Assembly: GCA_965243835.1 (NCBI GenBank)
Contig: OZ251578.1
Location: 2,294,001-2,358,000, forward strand
DNA length: 64,000 bases
Direction of reading: 5' to 3'
DNA from: G965202665 sp965243835
GTDB lineage: Bacteria; Actinomycetota; Acidimicrobiia; Spongiisociales; Spongiisociaceae
Within the stretch, counting starts at the first letter, position 1. Every line of letters starts with the position of its first letter. Positions 18,194-26,408 of the stretch are shown here, one piece after another. The notes beneath the pieces are model-generated. The model had not been told where the DNA came from. It made no database searches and saw nothing but the letters and a program-made list of their open reading frames with translations. A program made the translations under genes and the position numbers.

Positions 18194-19054
18194 ATGGGGG
18201 CGATGGACCACTCCCCGATGGAAGCCAACCAACCGGTGTGCCATCGGCACCGCGACCGAATCACCTATCTGCGTTGCTCCCGTTGCGACCGGCACATCTG
18301 CCCGGACTGCTCCATCGACTCGGCGGTGGGGCAACGATGCCCGGAGTGCAGTCCGGCGCAACCCCGGCGGGCCGCCCCCCGGCCGTCCGCGGCGCGGGGC
18401 TCCCGGATACGGACGATGGGCGGCTCGATCACCCCGGCGGTTCTGACCATCATCATCGTCACCGTCGTCGTCTACATTCTGCAACGGGTGCGGCCGGACC
18501 AGATGATCAACGACTTCGCCCACGCCACCTGGCTGGTCTCGGGCGGGGAATGGTGGCGGGCGATCACCGCCGCTTTCCTGCACAGCGACTCGTTTCTGCA
18601 TATCGGGTTCAATATGTATTTCCTGTACATTCTGGGGCCCCGCCTCGAGCAACAGGTGGGTTCGGCCTCTTTCGTCGGCTTGTATCTGGCGTCGGCGGCG
18701 GGCGGCGGGGCGGCCTTTCAGTATCTGGTGGACGGCATGGCGGTGGCTTTGGGGGCGTCGGGGGCGGTGTTCGGCCTGCTGGGGGCGGCCCTGGCGGGTT
18801 CCTACCGGGTGCGCTCCACCCCGCAGGGCATGGCCGTCTTTCGGCAACTGCTGTTCGTGCTGGCCATCAACCTGGCCCTCCCGTTTTTCATCGGCAACGT
18901 GGCCTGGCAGGCCCACCTGGGGGGTTTGGCGGCGGGTCTGGTCATCGCCGTCATCTGGCAACGCATCCGCCCCGGCCCCAAACTGAACCAGTCCCGGACT
19001 TTGACGGCGCTGGCGGTGGCCGTCATCGCCTTGGCCCTGCTGTGGCTCGCCTAG
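18194..19054 (+). CDS. Rhomboid intramembrane serine protease with N-terminal zinc finger
   Basis: 286 residues (ATG at 18194; a second ATG at 18203 is also possible). The first ~60 residues form a B-box-like zinc finger (CHRHRDRITYLRCSRCDRHI, then CPDCS and CPECS). The six-helix rhomboid domain follows: WWRAITAAFLHSDSFLHIGF, the catalytic serine in GASGAVFGLLGAAL and the catalytic histidine in WQAHLGGLAAGLVIAVI. Rhomboids cleave membrane-embedded substrates; this zinc finger-rhomboid layout is common in actinobacteria. The substrate is unknown. It is transcribed divergently from the M16 peptidase operon and followed by a hairpin. Confidence 0.93.
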   Translation: MGAMDHSPMEANQPVCHRHRDRITYLRCSRCDRHICPDCSIDSAVGQRCPECSPAQPRRAAPRPSAARGSRIRTMGGSITPAVLTIIIVTVVVYILQRVRPDQMINDFAHATWLVSGGEWWRAITAAFLHSDSFLHIGFNMYFLYILGPRLEQQVGSASFVGLYLASAAGGGAAFQYLVDGMAVALGASGAVFGLLGAALAGSYRVRSTPQGMAVFRQLLFVLAINLALPFFIGNVAWQAHLGGLAAGLVIAVIWQRIRPGPKLNQSRTLTALAVAVIALALLWLA

Positions 19055-19086
19055 TTGCTTTTGTCCGAGACTTTGACCCCGCAACA

Positions 19087-19113
19087 TGTCCAGTCCGGCG
19101 GGCGGACTGGACA
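19087..19113 (+). terminator. Hairpin after the rhomboid gene
   Basis: TGTCCAGTCC and GGACTGGACA form a perfect 10-bp stem around a 7-base loop (GGCGGGC), 33 bases after the rhomboid stop. The following ACTTTCC is a weak T-stretch, so this could be a terminator with limited U-tract or a bidirectional hairpin. Confidence 0.55.
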
Positions 19114-19186
19114 CTTTCCGCAGGCGTTAACATGCGCATAAGGGCAGGCGCAGTATGACCAGGACCGCAAACAGGGCATCAGGACA

Positions 19187-19621
19187 ATGACGGACCGGTA
19201 TCAGGCAGGAGCGCAGGCGCAGAGGATGGGAAGGCCGTATGACCCTGCGCAGACACCGGACTGGCGGGACGGCCGGCAAGGGTACGCCGGCAGGCAGGCC
19301 GCGGAGGATGGACTGCCCTATGACCCTGCGGCGCATCCGGAATGGCGACACGGCTGGCAGTGGACTACGGGCTGGCAGGCGCAGGCGCGGGGCTTGGAGT
19401 ACGACCCCGGGCAGACGGAGTACTGGCGGGCAGGCTGGCAACAGTCCAGAGGCGCAGAGGCGCATCAGCAGGGTTTGCCCTATGACCGGCGGGCGCATCC
19501 GAACTGGCAGGCAAGTTGGCAGATAGAAGCGGGCAAGCAGGCGCATCAGTCTGGACTGCCCTATGACACTGCGGCGCATCCGGCCTGGCAACACGGCTGG
19601 ACAGAAGCGGCGGAACAATGA
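19187..19621 (+). CDS. Protein of five tandem RMF/CrpP-like modules
   Basis: 144 residues made almost wholly of five 26-28-residue units with the pattern G.QA...GLPYDP.AHP.W..GWQ. Examples are RMGRPYDPAQTPDWRDGRQ, EDGLPYDPAAHPEWRHGWQ and QQGLPYDRRAHPNWQASWQ. The order of YQAG, a small-residue spacer, PY, about nine residues, then W..GW closely resembles the core of ribosome modulation factor (E. coli RMF has YQAG, CPY and WLGGW) and of CrpP-like proteins. RMF dimerises ribosomes in stationary phase, but it is a single unit of ~55 residues; five head-to-tail units in an actinobacterium are unusual. The resemblance is by pattern only. A degenerate second copy follows with an ATGA overlap. Confidence 0.7.
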   Translation: MTDRYQAGAQAQRMGRPYDPAQTPDWRDGRQGYAGRQAAEDGLPYDPAAHPEWRHGWQWTTGWQAQARGLEYDPGQTEYWRAGWQQSRGAEAHQQGLPYDRRAHPNWQASWQIEAGKQAHQSGLPYDTAAHPAWQHGWTEAAEQ

Positions 19622-19887
19622 CCGACCGGCGCTATCAAGCAGACGCTTTATGACCGGGACCGCACAGGCGCAGGCGGGATGTCCGCAGGCGGACAGGCGC
19701 GCGGGCGTGACTTGGACTATGACCCGGGGGCGCATCCGAACTGGCGGAGGTCTGGAAGCAGATAGCAGGCCAAATTCGCTGGACGCAGGAACAGATGGAC
19801 GCAACAGTGCTTTTGCAACAGATGGACGTCATCGCTGAACAACCGGCGTCAACCCGTTCGGCATTCCGGTTAACGACCGGGGAATAA
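19618..19887 (+). pseudogene. Broken second RMF-like gene
   Basis: The ATG at 19618 overlaps the previous stop. It begins MTDRRYQADAL, parallel to MTDRYQAGAQA of the upstream gene, but hits a stop at once. In other frames the remnants DLDYDPGAHPNWRR (an RMF-like unit) and a C-terminal helical segment reading IRWTQEQMDATVLLQQMDV are visible up to a TAA at 19885. At least two frameshifts are needed to read it through. Confidence 0.6.
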
Positions 19888-19920
19888 CCCGGAGAACGCC
19901 AAGCCGCCCTGGTAACCGTT

Positions 19921-20225
19921 TATGGACGTAAAGATTTTTCGGCGCCGTCAGGGGCGGGACGGCTGGGCGGGCGGGTTCCGGGCAGTTGCACGATTCCGGA
20001 AGGAGATTTGCCAAATATTTCCAAGTGTTCGGCACCCCCAAATTGATAGCCTAGCACCGCTAATGGACGTAAAATTTTTGGGCGCCGTCAGGGGCGGGAC
20101 GGTCGGATGGGCGGATTCTGGGCGGTTGCACGATCCGGAACAGGATTTGCCAAATATTTCCAAGTGTTCGGCACCCCCAAATTGATAGCTTAGCGCCGCT
20201 TATGGACATTAAATTTTGGGCGGTT
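19921..20225. repeat. Tandem ~140-bp repeats (2.2 copies)
   Basis: Units start at 19921, 20062 and 20201 with ATGGAC(G/A)T(A/T)AA. Copies one and two are nearly identical through TTTGCCAAATATTTCCAAGT and CGGCACCCCCAAATTGATAG; the third stops after about 25 bases. They are non-coding and lie between the RMF-like remnant and the transposase remnant. They may be relics of mobile-element ends, but no terminal inverted repeats are clear. Apart from them I see nothing in 19888-20319. Confidence 0.8.
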
Positions 20226-20319
20226 ACGCGGGCGGCGCGGGGCGGTTATGCGAACATTACCGGGCGGTCGGGGTGCGGGCCGGCGAGTGGGGATTCGGGC
20301 GGTTAGGCGTAGATGGCCA

Positions 20320-20883
20320 TTAGGTTGGTTGCAGTCTGGTGATTGGTAGTTTTCCCCCGAGTCGGCTGTGGGGTCGGCGGTGGTTGCAGTAGCGGGGCCA
20401 GTCAATGAGGGCTTGGTCGCAGGTTTGGCGGTCGTAGCAGGCTTGCCGGCAGGCCCATTCTTGTTTGAGGGTTCGGTGGCAACGTTCGGATTTGCAGTTC
20501 TGCCAGGGGCAGTGGGGTTTGATGGTGATGTGCTTGATCCCAAGCTGGCGGAGGAGAGCCGCGAAGGCGCGGTTGCGGCGTAGCCGGGATGGTCGTCGAT
20601 AACCACTTCCTCGGGCGCCGCGCCGCTTGCAGTAGGCCAGCATCCGTGTGAAGAAGCCGATAACGGTGTCCGCTTTTTCGTCGGGTAGGGACTCGGAGCA
20701 GGCCGACTCAACGAGGGCTATCGCCAACCGGGGCCCGCCCGCTGGCGGCCGCCCCCGAACCCGCGGGAGCCGCTCCCCACCGGCCCGGCGAACGACATTT
20801 TGGTCCCCGAACCAACGCCCCGAACAACCGCCTTGGGTCGCCGTCGGGCGTGCGGACTGAAATCTGTCGGACGGGTGTGGCAA
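20320..20883 (-). pseudogene. IS481-like transposase remnant
   Basis: The C-terminal half of an integrase-core transposase is readable: DEKADTVIGFFTRMLAYCKR, then LLRQLGIKHITIKPHCPWQN, CHRTLKQEW and NHRRPHSRLGGKLP. The segment that should carry the second catalytic aspartate (EEVVIDDHPGY) is in a neighbouring frame at about 20585-20615, so two compensating frameshifts are needed. The N-terminal third is missing; similarity begins only near 20735. The element is dead and truncated, and shows past transposition next to the 140-bp repeats. Confidence 0.85.
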
Positions 20884-20894
20884 ACTGAGGGATT

Positions 20895-23138
20895 ATGGCT
20901 CAAACCAAGCCCGCTCACCGGCCCCCGGGGTCGCTCCTCGGCGAGATTCTGCCTTTGGAGGAGCGCGCCATCGAGTCGGTGGTGGCCCGCTATCAGCGGG
21001 TGGCGGGGGCGGTGACCCGCGTGGCGCGCACCCTCACCGGCCGGGAAGAACTGCAGGTAACCCTGGGGTCGTCCAGCCGGGCGGTCGGGGACGAAGTGGT
21101 GATCGACCCCGGACTTTTCCAGGCCGCCTACGGGAGACGGGCCCCGGTCACCCCGGAGGAAACGGCTCTCGCCTCCGCGTTGCACGAGGTGATCCATCTG
21201 GCGTCCACCGACTTGGACGAGCAACGCATCCCGCCGCCGGACTGGGCCCCCGCCCCGGACGCCGCCGCCGGGGAGGAACCCGAAGACGAAGAAGAGGAGG
21301 GCGACCCGGAACCGATGTCCCTGTTGGAGGCCCTGCACCGGGCGGGCGGGCCCCCCGCCGAAATCCTGTTCTTCGCGTTGGAGGACGCCCGGCAGGAAGC
21401 GCAGAGCCTGACCGCCTACCCGGGGGCCTATTCGGTGCTGGAAGACCTGTACCGGGCGGCCCTGGGAGAAGCCCTGCCGGGGCGGGGGGCGGCGGCCCAG
21501 TTCACGGCGGCCTGCTTTATGCTGGTCGGCGACTACGTCTCCCCCGACTGCCTGCGACCCCTTCTCGACCCGGATGCGGCCGCCGCCCTGGCCGAATCCG
21601 CCCCGTTGCTGTCGTCCGCCGCCTCCGCCTCCGACCCGTGGGAGGTGGCCGGGCTGGCCCTGCGCCTTTTGGAAATAGCCCGCCGCCGGGGGCTGGTGTC
21701 GGCGGGCGACGACCGCATCCGGACAAGGGAGGACCGGCTCCGGCAGGAAGCGGAGCGGGAGGCGATGGCCGACGGCCTGGACCGGGTGCGCCTGCTGTCC
21801 CCGGTGGTGGCCGACGCCGAATCCTACGAGGAAACCCGCCGCGGGGCGGCGGCGCTGGCGGCCCGCGACGGGAAACGGGAGCGAACCGAGGGGGAAGGCG
21901 AGGAGGGAACCGAACAGATTTTGACCGTCAGCCAGGCCCCGATGGTGTATCTGCCCACCGGCCAGGGCGGAAAACTGGTGGTGGGCCCGGTGCCCGACTC
22001 CTTCCGGGGGTTCGCCTCCTCGGGGCGGGCGGCCCTGCGGGAAGCGGCCCGCTCCTGGCAGGTGGATCAGCATCGGGTGTCGGGAGAATTGTTTCCGCTG
22101 TTCACCGCCAACCAGCGGCGGGGTTTGCGCTCCGGCTACGACGCGGGCGACCTGTCCCCCTACTCGGCCCTGCTGTTGGGGGGCGGCCTCTACGAGCGAA
22201 TGTTCGAACGGCGCTCCCGCTCCACCCGCCGCTCCTACGCGGTGAGCGTGCTGGTGGACGGGTCGGCCTCCATGTTGCAACCCCGGCGCCTGGCCGCCCC
22301 CGGCGACCGCCAACCGTGGGGCCTGTCGGCGGCCATGCTGGGGGCGTGGACCTTGGCGGGAATGTGCAACGAGTTGCAGGTGGATTTCGAAGTGTCCCTG
22401 TTCAACCGGGCTTTCGCCGCCAAAGGGGACGACACCGAATGGACCTATTCCCGACGGCGCAGCGCGGCCGCCGCCCAACTCCGCCAAACCCGGGGGGAGG
22501 CGGCGAAACGCCTCACCTCCACCGTCAACCACTATCTGCTGTCCGCCTTCGACCAGCCATGGCGGCGCACCGAAGACGTGCTGGCCGGGCTGTTCTGGAC
22601 GGCGGCCCGCACCGGGGAGGCGAATATGGCCGCCCGCCGCGCCCCCCGGGAGTGCGCCCCGGTGTCCATGTTCGAGAACGCGGCCAACGTGGACGAGTTC
22701 AACCTGACCTACGCCGCCGGGCGGCTGGCCGCGCACCGGGCCCGGGTGTCGGTGATGGTGGTGCTGGCCGACGGGATGACCAGGGGGTCGGTGGAGAACC
22801 TGGCCCGGGCGGTGGCGGAAATAGACGACCTGGGAATCACGGTGCTGGGGATCGGGGTGGGGGATGATACGGTGGTGGCCGCCTACCCCCGCCATCAGGT
22901 GGTGACCCGCCCCCACGAGCTGGCCGCCTCCATGGTGGACGGGGTGCGGATGGCCCTGCGGCGGGGCCTGGCCCTGTTCGGGGAGGAACGCGGGCTGAGC
23001 GGGGCCGGACGGGCCGCCGCCCGGGCCGAGCGCCGTCCGACCCGGCCGCCGGGGGGCCGGTCGCCGGCGGCGGGCCGGTCTTGGGCGGCGCAACGTCTAC
23101 CATCGGCGATGACGGCCGCCGGCCGCCGCGCCGGATAA
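20895..23138 (+). CDS. VWA-domain protein (CobT/NorD-like) partnered with a MoxR-type ATPase
   Basis: 747 residues. The N-terminal half is helical with a metzincin-like HEVIH in ASALHEVIHLASTDL and an acidic stretch (EEPEDEEEEGDPEP). The C-terminal half is a von Willebrand A domain with the metal-ion site DGSAS in VSVLVDGSASM and a later VMVVLADGMTRGSVENL. VWA proteins of this layout work with AAA+ MoxR ATPases encoded next to them to load metals or remodel protein complexes; the ATPase gene follows directly. Neither a nitric oxide reductase nor a cobaltochelatase is nearby, so the target is unknown. The ATG at 20895 follows the transposase remnant closely. Confidence 0.85.
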   Translation: MAQTKPAHRPPGSLLGEILPLEERAIESVVARYQRVAGAVTRVARTLTGREELQVTLGSSSRAVGDEVVIDPGLFQAAYGRRAPVTPEETALASALHEVIHLASTDLDEQRIPPPDWAPAPDAAAGEEPEDEEEEGDPEPMSLLEALHRAGGPPAEILFFALEDARQEAQSLTAYPGAYSVLEDLYRAALGEALPGRGAAAQFTAACFMLVGDYVSPDCLRPLLDPDAAAALAESAPLLSSAASASDPWEVAGLALRLLEIARRRGLVSAGDDRIRTREDRLRQEAEREAMADGLDRVRLLSPVVADAESYEETRRGAAALAARDGKRERTEGEGEEGTEQILTVSQAPMVYLPTGQGGKLVVGPVPDSFRGFASSGRAALREAARSWQVDQHRVSGELFPLFTANQRRGLRSGYDAGDLSPYSALLLGGGLYERMFERRSRSTRRSYAVSVLVDGSASMLQPRRLAAPGDRQPWGLSAAMLGAWTLAGMCNELQVDFEVSLFNRAFAAKGDDTEWTYSRRRSAAAAQLRQTRGEAAKRLTSTVNHYLLSAFDQPWRRTEDVLAGLFWTAARTGEANMAARRAPRECAPVSMFENAANVDEFNLTYAAGRLAAHRARVSVMVVLADGMTRGSVENLARAVAEIDDLGITVLGIGVGDDTVVAAYPRHQVVTRPHELAASMVDGVRMALRRGLALFGEERGLSGAGRAAARAERRPTRPPGGRSPAAGRSWAAQRLPSAMTAAGRRAG

Positions 23139-23200
23139 AGCCGACGCGCCGGGCAAAGCGGATAAGCAGACAAGAAACCGGGAAGGCGCAGGGTGCCAAC

Positions 23201-24199
23201 GTGTCCAAAAAAGTTACTTTCAACGACCCGTCCGGAGCGGGCGGCCCGATCGCGTTGGAACGGTTCGCCCTCCCCTCCCGGGGGTTGTCCGACCTGTCCC
23301 ACCGGCGGAAGAAAATACCGGCCCCCGACCCGCACTACGTGGATGTGGGAATGCTGTACCGGTTCGCCCAGGTGGAGGCGGTGCGCCGGGCCGACGCCCC
23401 GGGAACGGTCCCCCTGCATCTGGCGGTGCGGGGGCATATGGGATGCGGCAAAGACCACGACATCGAGCAGTTCGCGGCCCTGCTCGGCCTGCCCTACTAC
23501 CGGATTCCGCTCACCGGGGAGGTGCGGGACATCACCCTCATCGGATCGGTCAAGTTGTACGGGGACGGAAAGGGAGGCACGGAAAGCCGCTGGGAAGACG
23601 GGGACATCACCCGCGCCCTGCGGGGGCCGGCCCTGGTCAACCTGTCCGAGTTGAACGCGGCCGGGGCGGAAACCCTGTTCGCCCTGCACAGCCTGCTGGA
23701 CCGGTACGGGGCGCTGGATTTGCCCACCGGGGAGTCGGTGCCGTTGCGGGGCGATGTGCGCCTGTTCGGGACGATGAACCCCACCGACCTGCGGGATTAC
23801 GCCGGCACCCAGACCTTGAACAAGGCCTTCGCCGACCGGTGGGTGATATGGGAGAAAAGTTTCCCCACCGCCGAGGAGATCAAGGCGATGCTGCGGCGGC
23901 GCTACGAAGGGTTGGACGATGAATACATCGGGCATATCTGCCGTCTGGCCTCCGAAGTGAACCATTCTTTTACGGCGGAGGATCCGTCCGGGCGGGTGGA
24001 GACGCCGATGAGCCTGCGCACCGTGCTGGACCGCCTCCCGGCCGGGCTGTTGATGTTCGCCGACCGTCCCGACCCGTTGCGTTCCGCCTGGGAGACCATG
24101 GTCCTGCCCCACATCGACTCCTACGACGTGGACCACTACGAGACGGTGTGGGCGGCCTGCGTGCGGAAAGGCCCCGGCCATCCTCCCTTCGGTTCCTGA
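23201..24199 (+). CDS. MoxR-like AAA+ ATPase with unusual Walker motifs
   Basis: 332 residues from the GTG at 23201 (preceded by GGAAGGCGCAGGG); the frame is open to 23081 but overlaps the VWA gene. The P-loop reads RGHMGCGKDHDIEQF rather than the usual GxxGxGKT/S, and the region expected to hold Walker B reads ALVNLSELNAAG with no DE pair in the usual place (only LSEL). Sensor 1 (RLFGTMNPTDLRDYAGT) and the arginine-containing AFADRWVIWEKSFP are good matches to MoxR proteins. The changed motifs suggest altered or weak ATP hydrolysis, unless this is a subfamily variant. It lies in an operon with the VWA gene and is followed by Ppx/GppA. Confidence 0.85.
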   Translation: MSKKVTFNDPSGAGGPIALERFALPSRGLSDLSHRRKKIPAPDPHYVDVGMLYRFAQVEAVRRADAPGTVPLHLAVRGHMGCGKDHDIEQFAALLGLPYYRIPLTGEVRDITLIGSVKLYGDGKGGTESRWEDGDITRALRGPALVNLSELNAAGAETLFALHSLLDRYGALDLPTGESVPLRGDVRLFGTMNPTDLRDYAGTQTLNKAFADRWVIWEKSFPTAEEIKAMLRRRYEGLDDEYIGHICRLASEVNHSFTAEDPSGRVETPMSLRTVLDRLPAGLLMFADRPDPLRSAWETMVLPHIDSYDVDHYETVWAACVRKGPGHPPFGS

Positions 24200-24262
24200 G
24201 TTCCGGTTCCGGGCCTTTCGGGCCTTCGGGGCGTTCCGGTTCGGGGCGTTCCGGGAGTTCGG

Positions 24263-24316
24263 CTTGCGGAAGCCGGGCGGACGGAGGCGCTTGCGGAAGC
24301 CGGGCGGACGGGGGCG
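24263..24316. repeat. Two 27-bp direct repeats before the Ppx/GppA gene
   Basis: CTTGCGGAAGCCGGGCGGAC followed by GGAGGCG or GGGGGCG occurs twice head to tail, ending 6 bases before the GTG of the next gene. The preceding 60 bases are also made of short GGGCGTTCCGG-like repeats. There is no obvious ribosome binding site between them and the start. Confidence 0.7.
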
Positions 24317-24322
24317 CCGACG

Positions 24323-25216
24323 GTGAAGGGGCGGGCGGCGGCGGTCGACATCGGCTCCAACAGCGTCCGGTTGCTGATCGCCGAAGCGGACGCGGGGGCG
24401 GACGGAGGGCCGGCGGACGTGATACGGCGGGAGCGGGTAACCGGCTTGGGGCGGGGCGCGGACGACTCGGGCCGGATAAGCGGGGAGGCGATGGAACGCA
24501 CCGGCGCGGTCCTGGTCGAATACGGGGAGGCCATCCACTGGTCGGAAGCGGAGCAGGTGCGGGCGGTGGCCACCGCCGCCGTCCGGCGGGCGGCCAACCG
24601 GGAATCTTTTTTGGAACGGGCGGCGGGGTGGCTGGGGGCGCCGGTGGAGTGCATCACCGGGGAGGAGGAGGGGCGGTTGGCGTTTGCGGGGGCGGTCTCG
24701 TCGGAGACCGCCCCGGAACGGACGACGGTGGTGGACATCGGCGGGGGCAGCACCGAGTTCATAACCGCCGACCAAACCGTTTCGGTGGAAATCGGCTCGG
24801 CGCGCCTCAGCGAACGCTGTTTGCCCGACCATCCGGCGGGCCCGGAGCAGATCATCGCCGCCAAAATGACCGTCGCCGCCCTGTTCAACCGGCATCCCCC
24901 ACAGGCTAGGGAACGGGTGACGGGAGTGGCCGGAACCTGGACCAGCCTGGCCTCCATCCTGACGCATCCGGCCCCGCCGGACGGGAGGCGGTTGCGTTTG
25001 CCCGACCTGCTGGAATTAATCGACCGCTTGGCCGGGATGACCTTGCGGGAGAAACGGGAACTTCCCGGTCTGAACCCGCACCGGGCCCCGGTGATCCTGG
25101 GCGGAGCGGTGACGGCGGCCGGGGCGTTGCAGGCCTTGGGCCGCACCTCGGCTGCGGTCTCCGCCCGCGACCTGTTGGACGGCGTGGTCCGGTCGCTATT
25201 AGCCCAACCGGGCTAG
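24323..25216 (+). CDS. Ppx/GppA phosphatase family protein (exopolyphosphatase-like)
   Basis: 297 residues from the GTG at 24323. The actin-like ATPase fold begins with the phosphate-1 motif AVDIGSNSVRLLIAEAD. It continues with VRAVATAAVRRAANRESFLE, the catalytic-glutamate region CITGEEEGRLAFAGA and the phosphate-2 motif TTVVDIGGGSTEFI. The length corresponds to the short two-domain form common in actinobacteria. Family members hydrolyse polyphosphate or pppGpp; which one cannot be told from sequence. It is downstream of the VWA-MoxR pair. Confidence 0.9.
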   Translation: MKGRAAAVDIGSNSVRLLIAEADAGADGGPADVIRRERVTGLGRGADDSGRISGEAMERTGAVLVEYGEAIHWSEAEQVRAVATAAVRRAANRESFLERAAGWLGAPVECITGEEEGRLAFAGAVSSETAPERTTVVDIGGGSTEFITADQTVSVEIGSARLSERCLPDHPAGPEQIIAAKMTVAALFNRHPPQARERVTGVAGTWTSLASILTHPAPPDGRRLRLPDLLELIDRLAGMTLREKRELPGLNPHRAPVILGGAVTAAGALQALGRTSAAVSARDLLDGVVRSLLAQPG

Positions 25217-25241
25217 CCGGGCGCCCGACCCCGCTGGGCGG

Positions 25242-25457
25242 TTAGTAGATGACCAGCCTGCCCACCGGGTTTACCAAGGCGGGAGACACGGCGGACCAGT
25301 CTTGGTCGTGTTCCGCATGCTCGCCCCACAGGTAATCGGCGTGGCGGTCGGCATGCCAGTGTTCCTGAATGTCGTGATGGGGAATGCCCAGCGGCCGTTG
25401 CAACGACCGGGTCGTGGGGAAGCCGAGCCGCTTCCTGAGATCGCGTTCGATCAGCAT
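25242..25457 (-). CDS. Small His-rich hypothetical protein
   Basis: 71 residues from the ATG at 25457, which has a strong AAGGAG site 7 bases upstream. The central part is rich in His and Trp (GIPHHDIQEHWHADRHADYL, then WGEHAEHDQDW) and might bind metal. It is convergent with the Ppx gene. The frame stays open upstream to 25895, but that region overlaps the opposite-strand ORF at 25686 and does not look like protein. No family recognised. Confidence 0.55.
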   Translation of the reverse strand: MLIERDLRKRLGFPTTRSLQRPLGIPHHDIQEHWHADRHADYLWGEHAEHDQDWSAVSPALVNPVGRLVIY

Positions 25458-25685
25458 CCTTGATTCTCCTTCCGTCCTCGGAGCCGGGGAATACCCTAGC
25501 CCGCTCGCCGGAGAAAAGCGTATTTTGCGCGGCGGCGGACCGGGGCGCGCATCGCCAATGCCCGTCTGACCAGGCGAAACAGGGTGGTTCTCTTTGTCAC
25601 AGAACAGGGCTATATTGGAAAGTAACGGGACAACCGGACGGCGACGGAGGCGCCGACGCCCCACGGCGGAAAGGAAAGGAAGCAA

Positions 25686-26177
25686 ATGGCCGAACGCCAA
25701 GCCAGAAAAGCCGAACGCAAAAGAAAGCGGAAACGGTCCCGCATCGAACGGTACGTCAACGACCTGCTCATAGAGAGGATTCCGTTCACGATTGTGCACC
25801 CGGACGCTCCCTCCAGCGCCAATTCTCCCTCCGCGACCGTCGCGCCGCCGCCACAACCAGCCCGGGACGACCAAGTTGCCCCTGAGAAGCGACAAAACCG
25901 GTCATGGTTCCCACATAAGCAAAACCCTGCTAGCATACGTGACACGGACAAGACAGCCTTATACGAGAAAGGAAAACCAATGGCAAGAAAAAAGATCCGA
26001 AATGGTTCACGCTGGCTACGCCCAAAGCGGAGAGACCGACGCCAACGGTTCTTGGAACCGCGTGGTACGCAAGTTGTGCCCAAGGTCTACGTTGACATTT
26101 CTAAAATGCCGTCGGCCATTGTCGCTCCTCCGCGAACCTCCCGGTCAACTCATCACAGTCCTACGCAGAACAGATAG
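25686..26177 (+). CDS. Two small paralogous ORFs fused by loss of a stop codon
   Basis: Reads as 163 residues from the ATG at 25686 (RBS AAAGGAAAGGA). The first part is very basic (AERKRKRKRSRIERY), then FTIVHPDAPSS and a Pro-rich tail. The second begins at an internal ATG at 25981, preceded by TATACGAGAAAGGAAAACCA, which is the same leader found before the next gene at 26202. It ends with the conserved block EPRGTQVVP, then MPSAIVAPP. The residues YEKGKP at the junction are just translated leader, so the array originally had three separate ~65-residue genes. The products are basic and proline-rich with no recognised domain. Confidence 0.6.
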   Translation: MAERQARKAERKRKRKRSRIERYVNDLLIERIPFTIVHPDAPSSANSPSATVAPPPQPARDDQVAPEKRQNRSWFPHKQNPASIRDTDKTALYEKGKPMARKKIRNGSRWLRPKRRDRRQRFLEPRGTQVVPKVYVDISKMPSAIVAPPRTSRSTHHSPTQNR

Positions 26178-26201
26178 CTCTATACGAGAAAGGAAAAACC
26201 A

Positions 26202-26402
26202 ATGGCAAACGATAAGCCCCGTAAGGGCTCACCTAAGCAGTCTAGCCCCGGGCTGAAACGAGGGCTCCGAGAGTTCTCGGAACCGAGAGGCACGCAGGTT
26301 GTGCCCATAGTTCCTGTTGACGACAAGAAGGTTCCGTCAGCGATTGTCGGACCGCCGCCTGAAAACTCCTCGTCATCTGGGAATGGTTCGTCAGGGGAGT
26401 GA
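26202..26402 (+). CDS. Small paralog of the preceding ORF
   Basis: 66 residues with leader CTATACGAGAAAGGAAAAACCA almost identical to that of the unit at 25981. It shares EPRGTQVVP and VPSAIVGPP with its neighbour and ends in a Ser/Gly-rich tail. It is followed after 6 bases by the membrane-protein gene at 26409, so the cluster is probably one transcript. The function is unknown. Confidence 0.6.
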   Translation: MANDKPRKGSPKQSSPGLKRGLREFSEPRGTQVVPIVPVDDKKVPSAIVGPPPENSSSSGNGSSGE

Positions 26403-26408
26403 AGGGCT

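Noticed and set aside
19127..19804. Minus-strand repetitive ORF of 225 codons
   Set aside because: It is the antisense of the RMF-like repeat gene; its regular pattern simply reflects the coding repeats on the plus strand.
20718..23093. Long minus-strand ORF opposite the VWA gene
   Set aside because: Composition (Gly/Arg/Pro-rich, no domains) is that of an antisense shadow in GC-rich DNA; the plus strand carries clear protein motifs.
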